From NCBI GenBank assembly GCA_938040995.1, contig CALHZT010000122.1, positions 1-42,852 of the forward strand: a DNA stretch of 42,852 nt. Direction: 5' to 3'. Of the stretch, positions 21,903 to 30,315 are shown one piece after another. The number at the start of each line of letters is the position of its first letter. Position 1 is the first letter of the stretch. Position numbers and translations under genes: made by a program. The DNA comes from an uncultured Pirellulaceae bacterium. GTDB lineage: Bacteria; Planctomycetota; Planctomycetia; Pirellulales; Pirellulaceae. The notes beneath the pieces were generated by a model, which saw nothing but the letters and a program-made list of their open reading frames with translations, made no database searches and was not told where the DNA came from.

Positions 21903-24788
21903 ATGCATAAAGACGAGTTGTCAGGCTTGAAAAGCCTTATAGGATTTTTTGTTGCTGTCGTTCTCGCGACGGTCGGGGTGGCAAGCGGCCAAGGGCTCAC
22001 CTACGTGGACGCAGACGACTTTGCTAATCCCAATCTGACCACATCGTCAGGCGATCCAATCGGAGATGCGATTGATCAGTTTGACTTGTCGACGGATATC
22101 GCCAACGACGGCCTTTGGCGTTTTCGCGGATCCGAAAGCGGCAACATGTTTGGCGCGGCCGGCACTGTTTACGAATCGTTTCAAAACGAAGATGCCCAGG
22201 AACTGGTTCAGACGGTCACGGGTTTGAATGCCGGAACGAGCTACGACATGTATGCCGTCTGGTGGTCAGCAACAAATGAGAATTGGGTTGTGCGAGCCGG
22301 GCTGTCCTCAAATCCGAATGGAAACACGGCGTACGATCGTACCGGCGCTGGCGGAACCGCTGGTAACCTTGGCGTTTTCACGAATTGGGATGTTGCACCG
22401 CCTGACAACCTGGATATCGCGGACGGGTTCCCTGGAATCGAAGCCGCGACGGTTGAAGGTAATCGCGTCATGCTCGTTGCAAGAGTCGGTACAGCGGTTG
22501 CTTCTGCCAGTGGGGAAGTTCCGGTCTTCATCGACGACGCAGTGGGTCTTCCCGGCGTGAATCGCGGTTGGTTTGACGGCGTTGCTTATGCACCCGCGGG
22601 GACAACGGCAGTCGGAGTGTCCGCGACGGTGGATCGAACGACGGGAAACCTGACAATAAACGCGAATAGTGACTTTTCGATCAACAGTATCAGTATCAAT
22701 TCCGCAGCCGGCGCGTTGAACGTCGGAAACTGGTCGTCAATTTCCGGGAACCTGGACGGCAACGGTGATAGTTCGTTTGATGGCGACCTGTGGGAAATGA
22801 CTGCGATGACCGTCAATCAGTTGGCCGAAAACGAAATTGGTCCAATTGACGGTGCAACGCTTGGGCCGGGTGGACTCGCCAGTCTTGATCTGGGAGACGT
22901 ATGGACGGCGTCACCCTATGAAGACCTGATCGTGAATTTGACGTTGAATGAATCAGGTTTTACGGTTCCGCTGACGGTTGAATTCACCGGTGGCACTGCG
23001 CTTGGTTTTGGCGACTTTGACTCTGACGGTGACCTGGATGTGGATGACTACCGCGTGTTGCTGGAGGGTATGAACCAGGAGTTCGCGGGACTGTCGGATG
23101 TTGAGTCCTACCCATTTGGTGACATTACCGGCAATCAGGAGGTCAATTTCCAGGACCTCGTAGCGTTTCGCGATCTTTATGACGCCGCCAATGGAGCCGG
23201 CGCTTTTAACGCGCTGGTACCCGAACCGGGTGCTGCTGTGCTTTGCTTGATGGCTGGACTGGGTCTTTTCGCCACTAAGCGACGCAGCGCTCGCAAGGCG
23301 GCGATGGTCGCATGCTGTCTGTTGTCCGTTGCGTTCGTTTGTCCCTCGGAAACTCAGGCACAGATTACTTATATCGACGCCGATGAAACGCCTGGCGGAA
23401 ACACGGCAGGTTTGCCCGGAGGTTGGGAAAATCGCGGTGCCGGTGGCGGTGAAGTCGGTGAGGATCGGAACTTTGCCAACGAAGGCGGGGCTCTGCAGGG
23501 GAATGGCGTTGTTGATGAGCTCAATACAACCATTACTATTCCAGATGCGGGTATTTACCAGATCTATACATTCTTCTGGGCAGCAACTGGAAATCAAAAC
23601 TGGAATGTCCAGGCGGGCTTGGAAAGTGGAGTGCTCACAGATTACGACCGCAATGCTGCTGGCGTTTTCGAGGTCAACGCGGAAACCCAGATGGCGGGCT
23701 TGCCGACGGTCGTCAATGGTCTGAACGTCCTCGGCCAGGGCGACGATACGTTCGATGACTGGGTTGACGGGAATCGCCAGCTGCACGCGGCGCCTACCGG
23801 AGTCGTTTCCGTTGGAGCTGGCGACGACGTGACTGTCTTCATCAACCACAATTCTGAGCTTACCCAGAGAACGTGGTACGACGGAATCGGTTTTGGCGAG
23901 GCACAGCCGTCACTGACGCTTGAAGTGAACACGACGACTGGTGCCCTCGCGCTTCGAAACGATTTTGATGTTCCGCTTGACTTAAGCTATTACGAGATAA
24001 CCAGCCCAAGTTCGTCGTTGAATCGCGCGGGGTGGAATAGTCTCGATGATCAAAATTTCGATGCTGTCGACGGACCGGACGCAGGATCTGTTGCTGGCGA
24101 CAGCTTGCTGGAGGGCTGGGATGAAGCCGGCTCGGATACCGACAGCGACATTTTGAACGAGACGTTTTTCCTTGGCGTCAGTTCGATTGCGCCGGGGACG
24201 TCCCTCAGTCTCGGAAGTGGGTTCAATGCCGGAAGTGTTCAGGACCTGGGCCTTACGTTCGGACTCGTAGATGATGGATCGGTGAATCTCGGCCTTATCG
24301 ACTACGTCGTTGGTGGAGTGAACGGCGACTTCAACGGCGACGGCAGCTGGGATTGCGGTGACATCGACGCATTGGTTGCCGAAGTTGCTGCTGGTACGAA
24401 CAACGCTTCATTCGACATGAATGGTGATGGCGTGGTCGACTTCAACGATATTGGTTCAGCCGGCGGTTGGCTCGAAGTTGGTGGTGCCAACAATGCAGCT
24501 GCAACGAGTGGGAATGCTTTTCTGGTTGGCGATGCCAATTTGGACGGTTCTGTTGACGTCAGTGACTTTAACTTCTGGAATAGCAACAAATTTACCAATA
24601 CGCCGGCTTGGTGCAGCGGTGATTTCAACGCGGATGGCTTCGTCGATGTGTCCGACTTCAATCAGTGGAATAGTCGAAAGTTCACGTCTGCCGCTGATCA
24701 CGCGGTAGTTCCTGAGCCTGCGAACGCATGGATGTTGCTCGTGGTAGGCCTCGTTCCGCTGCTGAGACGAAGCCGCCGATCAAAATAG
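21903..24788 (+). CDS. Tandem fusion of two PEP-CTERM proteins with dockerin-like repeats
   Basis: One open frame of 961 codons holds two complete export modules. Module 1: signal peptide (FFVAVVLATVGVASGQ), a beta-rich ligand-binding-like domain, dockerin-type calcium loops (DFDSDGDLDVDDYRVLLEGM, then DITGNQEVNFQDLVAF) and a PEP-CTERM tail (VPEPGAAVLCLMAGLGLFATKRR, near residue 438). It continues without a stop into module 2: a second signal peptide (MVACCLLSVAFVCPSETQAQ, internal ATG at 23304), a related N-domain (ITYIDADE), more dockerin-like loops (DANLDGSVDVSDFN, DFNADGFVDVSDFN) and a final PEP-CTERM (VPEPANAWMLLVVGLVPLLRRSRR). PEP-CTERM tails are cut by an exosortase, so the product may be split in two. 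An SD-like AAGGCGG before 23304 allows separate translation of module 2. The main start was chosen after GGGGGAG. Confidence 0.85.
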   Translation: MHKDELSGLKSLIGFFVAVVLATVGVASGQGLTYVDADDFANPNLTTSSGDPIGDAIDQFDLSTDIANDGLWRFRGSESGNMFGAAGTVYESFQNEDAQELVQTVTGLNAGTSYDMYAVWWSATNENWVVRAGLSSNPNGNTAYDRTGAGGTAGNLGVFTNWDVAPPDNLDIADGFPGIEAATVEGNRVMLVARVGTAVASASGEVPVFIDDAVGLPGVNRGWFDGVAYAPAGTTAVGVSATVDRTTGNLTINANSDFSINSISINSAAGALNVGNWSSISGNLDGNGDSSFDGDLWEMTAMTVNQLAENEIGPIDGATLGPGGLASLDLGDVWTASPYEDLIVNLTLNESGFTVPLTVEFTGGTALGFGDFDSDGDLDVDDYRVLLEGMNQEFAGLSDVESYPFGDITGNQEVNFQDLVAFRDLYDAANGAGAFNALVPEPGAAVLCLMAGLGLFATKRRSARKAAMVACCLLSVAFVCPSETQAQITYIDADETPGGNTAGLPGGWENRGAGGGEVGEDRNFANEGGALQGNGVVDELNTTITIPDAGIYQIYTFFWAATGNQNWNVQAGLESGVLTDYDRNAAGVFEVNAETQMAGLPTVVNGLNVLGQGDDTFDDWVDGNRQLHAAPTGVVSVGAGDDVTVFINHNSELTQRTWYDGIGFGEAQPSLTLEVNTTTGALALRNDFDVPLDLSYYEITSPSSSLNRAGWNSLDDQNFDAVDGPDAGSVAGDSLLEGWDEAGSDTDSDILNETFFLGVSSIAPGTSLSLGSGFNAGSVQDLGLTFGLVDDGSVNLGLIDYVVGGVNGDFNGDGSWDCGDIDALVAEVAAGTNNASFDMNGDGVVDFNDIGSAGGWLEVGGANNAAATSGNAFLVGDANLDGSVDVSDFNFWNSNKFTNTPAWCSGDFNADGFVDVSDFNQWNSRKFTSAADHAVVPEPANAWMLLVVGLVPLLRRSRRSK

Positions 24789-24833
24789 TCGACTTTTCCG
24801 GTAACCCGGGATAGTGGGTGCTTTCGAGTATCT

Positions 24834-24867
24834 GGGTGCATCGCTTCTTGGCGGTGCGCCCTTTTTT
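24834..24867 (+). terminator. Rho-independent terminator after the PEP-CTERM gene
   Basis: An 11-bp stem (24834-24844 with 24851-24861, two U-G pairs), a 6-base loop and six T, located 46 bases after the stop codon. It should end the DUF1559/lipoprotein/PEP-CTERM transcript. Confidence 0.85.
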
Positions 24868-25303
24868 GCGTATACTCCCTGCAGATACGAGTGGTCGGCG
24901 AACCTCTGGTTCGATGGTTGCTCTGTTTAATGGACGGAATGAAGCGAGTACGTTGTCGGGCAAGTCCCGCACGTTATCCGGCCTGAGGATTCCAATCGGC
25001 GGTATCTAAACTGCCGAGTATGAATCTGAATATTGTCAGACGACAATGGGTGCCAATAGCGACTGACGGGTGACCGCAAGTCGTTTTGGAAACGCCAGGC
25101 GTCAGTAATGACGCACCGAATTCTGAGGCTTTCTTGTTTTCCCAGAGTTCTGCACTGTCCGGTTGAACGGTTCATGGTAACCGACCGCGCGCAATGCACA
25201 TCATACTCTGCAAAACCGACGAAGTTCGTGGATCGCTATACGTGATCTACGCGCCGCTATCGCCGCGCAGGTCAACTCTTTGAAAGCACATACGAGGAAA
25301 GCA
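24868..25303. other. Long leader region upstream of the helicase gene
   Basis: About 435 bases without a credible protein gene. A short inverted repeat, ATTGTC (25032-25037) with GACAAT (25042-25047), could be an operator or a small hairpin. DEAD-box helicase genes in bacteria often have long, regulated 5' leaders; whether this one does is a guess from the length alone. Confidence 0.35.
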
Positions 25304-27373
25304 TTGTCTACGTTTAACGATTTGAAACTGATTGCGCCCATCAAGAAAGCGATCGCCTCCGAGAACTACACGACTCCGACCGCCATTCAGGCGCAGACGA
25401 TTCCAGCAGCGATCGAAGGTCGCGACATTCTTGGTTGCGCCCAGACTGGAACCGGAAAGACGGCTGCGTTTTCGCTGCCCATCCTGAATCACATTGGGGC
25501 GACGCCGCAACGCGCCATTCCCTACTCGCCATTCGTTCTGATTCTTGCTCCGACTCGCGAACTCGCGATTCAGATTGATCAGAGCATCAGAACCTACGGC
25601 AAAAATCTCAAGTTTCGCCAAACGCTGGTTTACGGTGGCGTCAGCCAGTTGCGACAGGTGCGAGCACTCGATCGCGGTGTGCATATTGTTATTGCGACTC
25701 CTGGCCGACTGCTGGACCTGATGAACCAGGGCTACATCAAGCTGGACCAGATGCAGATGTTCGTGCTTGATGAAGCTGATCGTATGCTCGACATGGGATT
25801 TCTGCCGGACATCAAGCGGATCATCAGCAAGTTGCCTTCGCAACGCCAGTCGCTATTCTTTTCGGCGACTTTGCCACCAAAAGTCATCGAGCTGACAAGC
25901 AGCCTGCTTCGTAACCCGGAAAGCGTCAATGTGACGCCGGAGACTCCGAGTGTAGAGCGGATCAAGCAGCAGGTGATGTTCGTCGAGAAGAAGCAGAAAC
26001 TGAGTCTGCTACAGTCGATACTTGCCACCGAAGACGTCGATCTGGCACTGATCTTTACGCGAACGAAGCGAGGCGCGAATGCTCTGTCGGAGCGGCTGGT
26101 AAAAGCCGGCATTCGTTCGACAGCCATTCACGGCGACAAGTCGCAAAACGCACGGCAACGGGCGCTCGAAGATTTGCGACGGCGACGGGTACAGATTCTT
26201 GTAGCTACCGACGTTGCGGCGAGAGGAATTGATGTCGATGGCATCACGCACGTCGTCAATTACGACTTGCCAGAAGAACCCGATAGCTACGTTCACCGTA
26301 TCGGCCGAACGGGCCGCGCCGGAAACGAAGGCGTCGCCATTTCGTTCTGCACAAACGGTCAGCGACGAGAATTGCGCGACATCGAAGACTACATCGGCCA
26401 ACCGATCCCGCTGGCTCCTGGACATTCGTCTCCGTTTCCCGTTGGTGAAGAATCCAACGGCAGTGGGCCTCGCAGGCGCTCGGGTGGAGGACGGCGAGAT
26501 TCCGGTAGAGGCGGGCGTGCTCGAGGCGGAACGGGCGGGAAGTACTCCGGAGGTCACGGCGACTCGGGCAACGGTGCCCGAAATGGTGCCCGCGGTGGCG
26601 GTCGAAATGGCGCTTATGGCGGCAAGCCATCCTACGGCAAAAAGCCGTGGGAAAAAGAAAATAGAAGCGGTGAGTCGCGCGGTGGTGCTGGAACCGACGG
26701 CAATCGGACTGAAGTTCGTACCGGCGAAACGTCAGGCAAGAAGCCTTACGAGAAGAAACCATTCGAAAAGAAGCCGTACGCAAAGAAGTCGTTCGACAAA
26801 AAGCCTTATGGCAAAAAGCCCTTCGGGAAGAAACCGTGGGAAAAGGAATCAGAAGGAAGTCGCGGTAAGTACGCCGGCAAGCCGAATGGTGTATCCAGAT
26901 ACAAAGATGAAGGTAAGCGAAAGCCAAAGAACAAGAAGGGCAAGGCTGGCGATGGAAACGTGACCGCCGGGCCACGCACCGTTTATTCCGGCGAAGGCGC
27001 AAAGGACAAGGATCAGTCGAGGCCGCGAAGGCGGCCGTCCAGTCACCAGGGTGGTTCCAACAGCAACGGTCGATCTGGTAACGGGACATCAGAAAGCTCC
27101 ACACCTGGAAATGGCAAGCCGTACGGGAAGAAGTCATCCGGCAAACCGCATGCGAAAAAGACATGGGGCAAACCGGGAGAAAAGAAGCCCGGTGCGAAGG
27201 GACCATGGAAGCCAAAGCGTGCTTTTGGCGGCACCAAGGTCGCGGCTGATGGTACCGTGATCGCTGACACAAAGCCGAAAAAGAAAAAGAAGCGAAAGCC
27301 TCGCAAAGGCAAGAACGAGCGTCGTCGCGAAAAGGCGGCTCGTGAAGCTGCGGCCGCCGCTGCAGCAAGTTAA
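25304..27373 (+). CDS. rhlE: DEAD-box RNA helicase (RhlE-type) with long basic repetitive tail
   Basis: The N-terminal 380 residues contain every helicase motif: Q motif (YTTPTAIQAQ), motif I AQTGTGKT (46-53), PTRELA, TPGR, VLDEAD (near 155), SAT, LIFTRTKRGA, ATDVAARGID and HRIGRTGRAG. It should unwind RNA with ATP, in ribosome assembly or mRNA turnover. The gene symbol follows similarity of the core. The remaining 310 residues are low complexity: an RGG-rich section, then repeats of Lys-Lys-Pro-aromatic (KKPYEKKPFEKKPYAKK), further Lys/Arg-rich stretches and a terminal poly-Ala. Such tails bind RNA and can drive condensate formation. The TTG start at 25304 follows GAGGAAA and matches the usual N-terminus; a TTG at 25280 is also in frame. 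Confidence 0.93.
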   Translation: MSTFNDLKLIAPIKKAIASENYTTPTAIQAQTIPAAIEGRDILGCAQTGTGKTAAFSLPILNHIGATPQRAIPYSPFVLILAPTRELAIQIDQSIRTYGKNLKFRQTLVYGGVSQLRQVRALDRGVHIVIATPGRLLDLMNQGYIKLDQMQMFVLDEADRMLDMGFLPDIKRIISKLPSQRQSLFFSATLPPKVIELTSSLLRNPESVNVTPETPSVERIKQQVMFVEKKQKLSLLQSILATEDVDLALIFTRTKRGANALSERLVKAGIRSTAIHGDKSQNARQRALEDLRRRRVQILVATDVAARGIDVDGITHVVNYDLPEEPDSYVHRIGRTGRAGNEGVAISFCTNGQRRELRDIEDYIGQPIPLAPGHSSPFPVGEESNGSGPRRRSGGGRRDSGRGGRARGGTGGKYSGGHGDSGNGARNGARGGGRNGAYGGKPSYGKKPWEKENRSGESRGGAGTDGNRTEVRTGETSGKKPYEKKPFEKKPYAKKSFDKKPYGKKPFGKKPWEKESEGSRGKYAGKPNGVSRYKDEGKRKPKNKKGKAGDGNVTAGPRTVYSGEGAKDKDQSRPRRRPSSHQGGSNSNGRSGNGTSESSTPGNGKPYGKKSSGKPHAKKTWGKPGEKKPGAKGPWKPKRAFGGTKVAADGTVIADTKPKKKKKRKPRKGKNERRREKAAREAAAAAAAS

Positions 27374-27398
27374 CGCTTTCACGGCAATTTCCAGCACA

Positions 27399-27430
27399 AC
27401 GACGGACGTCTTTGCGTTCGTCGTTTTTTT
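27399..27430 (+). terminator. Rho-independent terminator after the helicase gene
   Basis: A 10-bp stem (27399-27408 with 27415-27424, one G-U), a 6-base loop and a run of T, 26 bases after the helicase stop codon. Confidence 0.88.
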
Positions 27431-27438
27431 ATGTTTTC

Positions 27439-27537
27439 ATGAACACAGATGAAGAGAATCCGGATCCGATACTTATTCAGGGCGGTCACGGCCCGATCGA
27501 ATTTCGCAAGCTGACAATCACGCCGGCGACGAGTTAA
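27439..27537 (+). pseudogene. DUF1080 C-terminal scrap
   Basis: A 32-codon frame reads PILIQGGHGPIEFRKLTITP, which is the last beta strand motif of DUF1080 (3-keto-disaccharide hydrolase-like) proteins, where QG-HG-v-frni-i-P closes the domain. Nothing else of that domain is present. DUF1080 genes are frequent near DUF1549/DUF1553 genes in planctomycetes, so this is probably the end of a deleted neighbour. Confidence 0.5.
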
Positions 27538-27607
27538 CAGTGGCGGCGTTTCCCGTTCGTGAGGCGGGCAAACTGGTTAACTTCAGTTCGTCGTGTATAC
27601 TACGAGT

Positions 27608-30241
27608 ATGAATTGTCGAGCCGCCACCCAACGACTGGTCCAGTTTTTTTCTGTTTTGTCCTTCGTCTTTCTGACGACGATGCCCTGTCTGGCGGAGCGT
27701 GACTCCGAACAAGTCAGCTTTGCGGATGATGTCTTGCCGCTGCTCTCGGACAAGTGCTTCGTCTGCCACGGGCCGGATACCCAGGACGACGACATGCTGC
27801 GGCTGGATTCGTTTGACGCAGCCACGGAAGATCGCGGTGGTTACAAGGCTGTTGAGCCCGGCGACGCTGGCGCGAGCGAGTTGATTGAGCGGATTTTGTC
27901 CGAAGACAATCCGATGCCTCCGGAGGATGCGGAAAAGCAACTTACGGAATCGGAGAAAAAGCTGTTGGTGGCGTGGATCGAGCAAGGTGGAAAGTACGAG
28001 CAGCATTGGGCTTTTGTAGCGCCGGCAAAAGTCTCACCGCCGGACTCTACGCAAGTCGCCGAGAGTGACATCGACCGTTTCGTCGCTGCGAAACTTGCGC
28101 AGGACGGGGTGTCGTTCGCGGAAGAAGCAGACCGGGCGACACTGGCCAGGCGTGCTTCGCTGGTTCTCACGGGATTACCACCGGACCTTGATGCCCTCGA
28201 ACAGTTTCTGGATGACAAATCAGACAATGCGTATGAAAAGTTCGTAGATCGGTTGCTGGCGGATCTGCGATTCGGTGAACATCAGGCGCGCTACTGGTTG
28301 GACGCAGTTCGCTACGGCGACACGCACGGGTTGCATCTCGACAACCGGCGTGGAATTTATCCCTATCGCGATTGGGTCGTGTCCGCCATTAATTCCAATT
28401 TGCCGTTGAACGATTTCATTTCGTGGCAGCTGGCGGGAGACTTGCTGCCGGACCCGCGATTAAGCCAGCTGGTTGCGACTGGATTCGTGCGTATGAACCC
28501 GACCACATCGGAAGGTGGTGCCATCGCGAAAGAGTTTCAGGCGAAGAACAATTTTGACCGCGTTGAGAACCTGGGAACCGTGTTGCTAGGTATGACGCTG
28601 ACGTGCGCCCGTTGCCATACGCACAAGTACGATCCGATTCCACAGTCGGAGTATTATCAGTTGATGGCGTTTTTCAACAGTACCGCTGAACGGTCGATGG
28701 ATGGAGGTAAGTATGCCTACGAGCCAACCATTGCGGCTCCCAAGGACCAGCCGGCATGGGAAGCGTGGGATTTGCTGGAGGCGAAGCGAGCCGAAATTGT
28801 GCAATCGGCTGACGAAGAGTTACTGCGCAGCGATGATCTTTCGAACATGACGCCTGAGTTGGTCGCCGAATGGAAATCTTCGACGACCGAGAAGCGGTTT
28901 GAGTTGCTGGTCGGTGAACCGGTTGACTTGGCTGTTCCGAAGAAAACGACGAAGAAAAAGTCGAAAAAAGGGGCGAAGAAAAAGTCGAAAAAAACGGCGA
29001 AGAAAGCGGAGCCCGCTTCGAAGGCGAAAATTGGTTCAAAAGCGGAAGATACAGCGAAAGCGAAAAAAGATCGACCGAATCCGTTTGCGAAATTGGCGGT
29101 TCATGCCGATGCGAGGATGCTTCTCAAGAAGATTCGCGAAGCGCGTGCGGAATTTACGACGACTCTCATCGCGAAAGACATTGCCAAACCACGGCCGACT
29201 TTCGTGCTTGATCGCGGTGAGTACGATCAGGAAAAAGGGGATCCGTTGACGCCAGGCGTGATAACCGTTCTCGGCGACTTGGAAGAGGACGCTCCGCGAA
29301 ACCGGTTGGGTTTGGCCGCGTGGTTAACGTCAAAGAAGCACCCACTCGTTCGCCGGGTGCTGGTGAATCGAATTTGGCAACGCGTTTTCGGTCAGGGAAT
29401 TGTGCGCACGCCTGAGGATTTCGGTTTGCAAGGCGAACGACCGACTCATCCAGACCTGCTGGACTGGTTGGCGGTCGAACTTGGCGACAGCGGCTGGGAC
29501 CTGAAGCACATGTTGCGATTGATGGTAACCAGTCGCACGTTTCGGCAAAGTTCAACGTGGCGAGCCGACGTGGATGATCCCGAAAATCGACTGTGGGCGC
29601 GAGGGCCCGGGTATCGGCTGGACGCGGAAGTGATTCGGGATATTGGGCTTTGGGCGAGTCGCTTGCTGGATTCGCATCGAGGTGGCGAAGGCGTCAAGCC
29701 GTACCAGCCTGCCGGGATGTGGAAGGCGATGGCGCACCCGAGGAGCAACACGAAGGAATACAAACGGGATTCCGGCGAGCGGCTATATCGCCGAAGTCTC
29801 TACGTTTACTGGAAGCGAACCAGCCCGCATCCCATGATGACGTTGTTCGATGCGCCGGACCGGGAGTCTGGTTGCGTGCGAAGGTCGCGGACGAGTACCG
29901 CGCTTCAGTCTTTGGGTCTGTTTAATGAAACACAACGAATTGAGATGGGACGAAAGCTGGCGGAACGTGTGCTGGACGAGCAGTCCGGTGACGATGAGCG
30001 AATTGGGTTGATGTTTCAGTTGCTGGCCAGTCGGGATCCGGCCGAATCTGAACTGGCGGCTTGTCAGTCGCTATTGAGAACCATGCGGCAACGATATCGC
30101 GACGATGTGGAATCAGCCGAAAAGTTGCTGAGCATCGGTGAAGCGAAGAATGCCGTGCAAGTATCAACCGATGAGCACGCGGCATGGACGCAAGTCGCCA
30201 TTACGGTGCTTGCCAGTGATATCGCACTGCTTCTCTTCTGA
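27608..30241 (+). CDS. PSCyt1/DUF1549/DUF1553 cytochrome-like protein with Lys-rich insert
   Basis: About 877 residues: signal peptide (SVLSFVFLTTMPCLA), cytochrome c-like domain with CFVCHG (near residue 49), DUF1549 (DRFVAAKLAQ, LTGLPPDLDALEQFLDD, CARCHTHKYDP) and DUF1553 (VLVNRIWQRVFGQGIV, STALQSLGLFNETQR). Between them, at about residues 440-490, lies a stretch made almost only of Lys, Ala, Ser and Thr (KKTTKKKSKKGAKKKSKK), much like histone H1 tails. It is absent from the other DUF1553 protein of this window, which has an acidic coiled coil at the same place. The ATG was preferred to a GTG at 27593. It forms an operon with the DUF1501 gene 74 bases downstream. Confidence 0.94.
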   Translation: MNCRAATQRLVQFFSVLSFVFLTTMPCLAERDSEQVSFADDVLPLLSDKCFVCHGPDTQDDDMLRLDSFDAATEDRGGYKAVEPGDAGASELIERILSEDNPMPPEDAEKQLTESEKKLLVAWIEQGGKYEQHWAFVAPAKVSPPDSTQVAESDIDRFVAAKLAQDGVSFAEEADRATLARRASLVLTGLPPDLDALEQFLDDKSDNAYEKFVDRLLADLRFGEHQARYWLDAVRYGDTHGLHLDNRRGIYPYRDWVVSAINSNLPLNDFISWQLAGDLLPDPRLSQLVATGFVRMNPTTSEGGAIAKEFQAKNNFDRVENLGTVLLGMTLTCARCHTHKYDPIPQSEYYQLMAFFNSTAERSMDGGKYAYEPTIAAPKDQPAWEAWDLLEAKRAEIVQSADEELLRSDDLSNMTPELVAEWKSSTTEKRFELLVGEPVDLAVPKKTTKKKSKKGAKKKSKKTAKKAEPASKAKIGSKAEDTAKAKKDRPNPFAKLAVHADARMLLKKIREARAEFTTTLIAKDIAKPRPTFVLDRGEYDQEKGDPLTPGVITVLGDLEEDAPRNRLGLAAWLTSKKHPLVRRVLVNRIWQRVFGQGIVRTPEDFGLQGERPTHPDLLDWLAVELGDSGWDLKHMLRLMVTSRTFRQSSTWRADVDDPENRLWARGPGYRLDAEVIRDIGLWASRLLDSHRGGEGVKPYQPAGMWKAMAHPRSNTKEYKRDSGERLYRRSLYVYWKRTSPHPMMTLFDAPDRESGCVRRSRTSTALQSLGLFNETQRIEMGRKLAERVLDEQSGDDERIGLMFQLLASRDPAESELAACQSLLRTMRQRYRDDVESAEKLLSIGEAKNAVQVSTDEHAAWTQVAITVLASDIALLLF

Positions 30242-30315
30242 TGACTGGATAGTTGGGCCTGCCTTTTCTTACACAGCTGTATTCGCGAATCGAAAGAACG
30301 AATAACTGAACCACC

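Noticed and set aside
22953..23849. 298-codon minus-strand frame opposite the PEP-CTERM fusion gene
   Set aside because: Shadow of the dockerin and signal regions; no motif, and the plus strand has clear domains.
26256..27368. 370-codon minus-strand frame opposite the helicase tail
   Set aside because: It arises from the repetitive, biased codons of the helicase tail; it has no start context and no recognisable domain.
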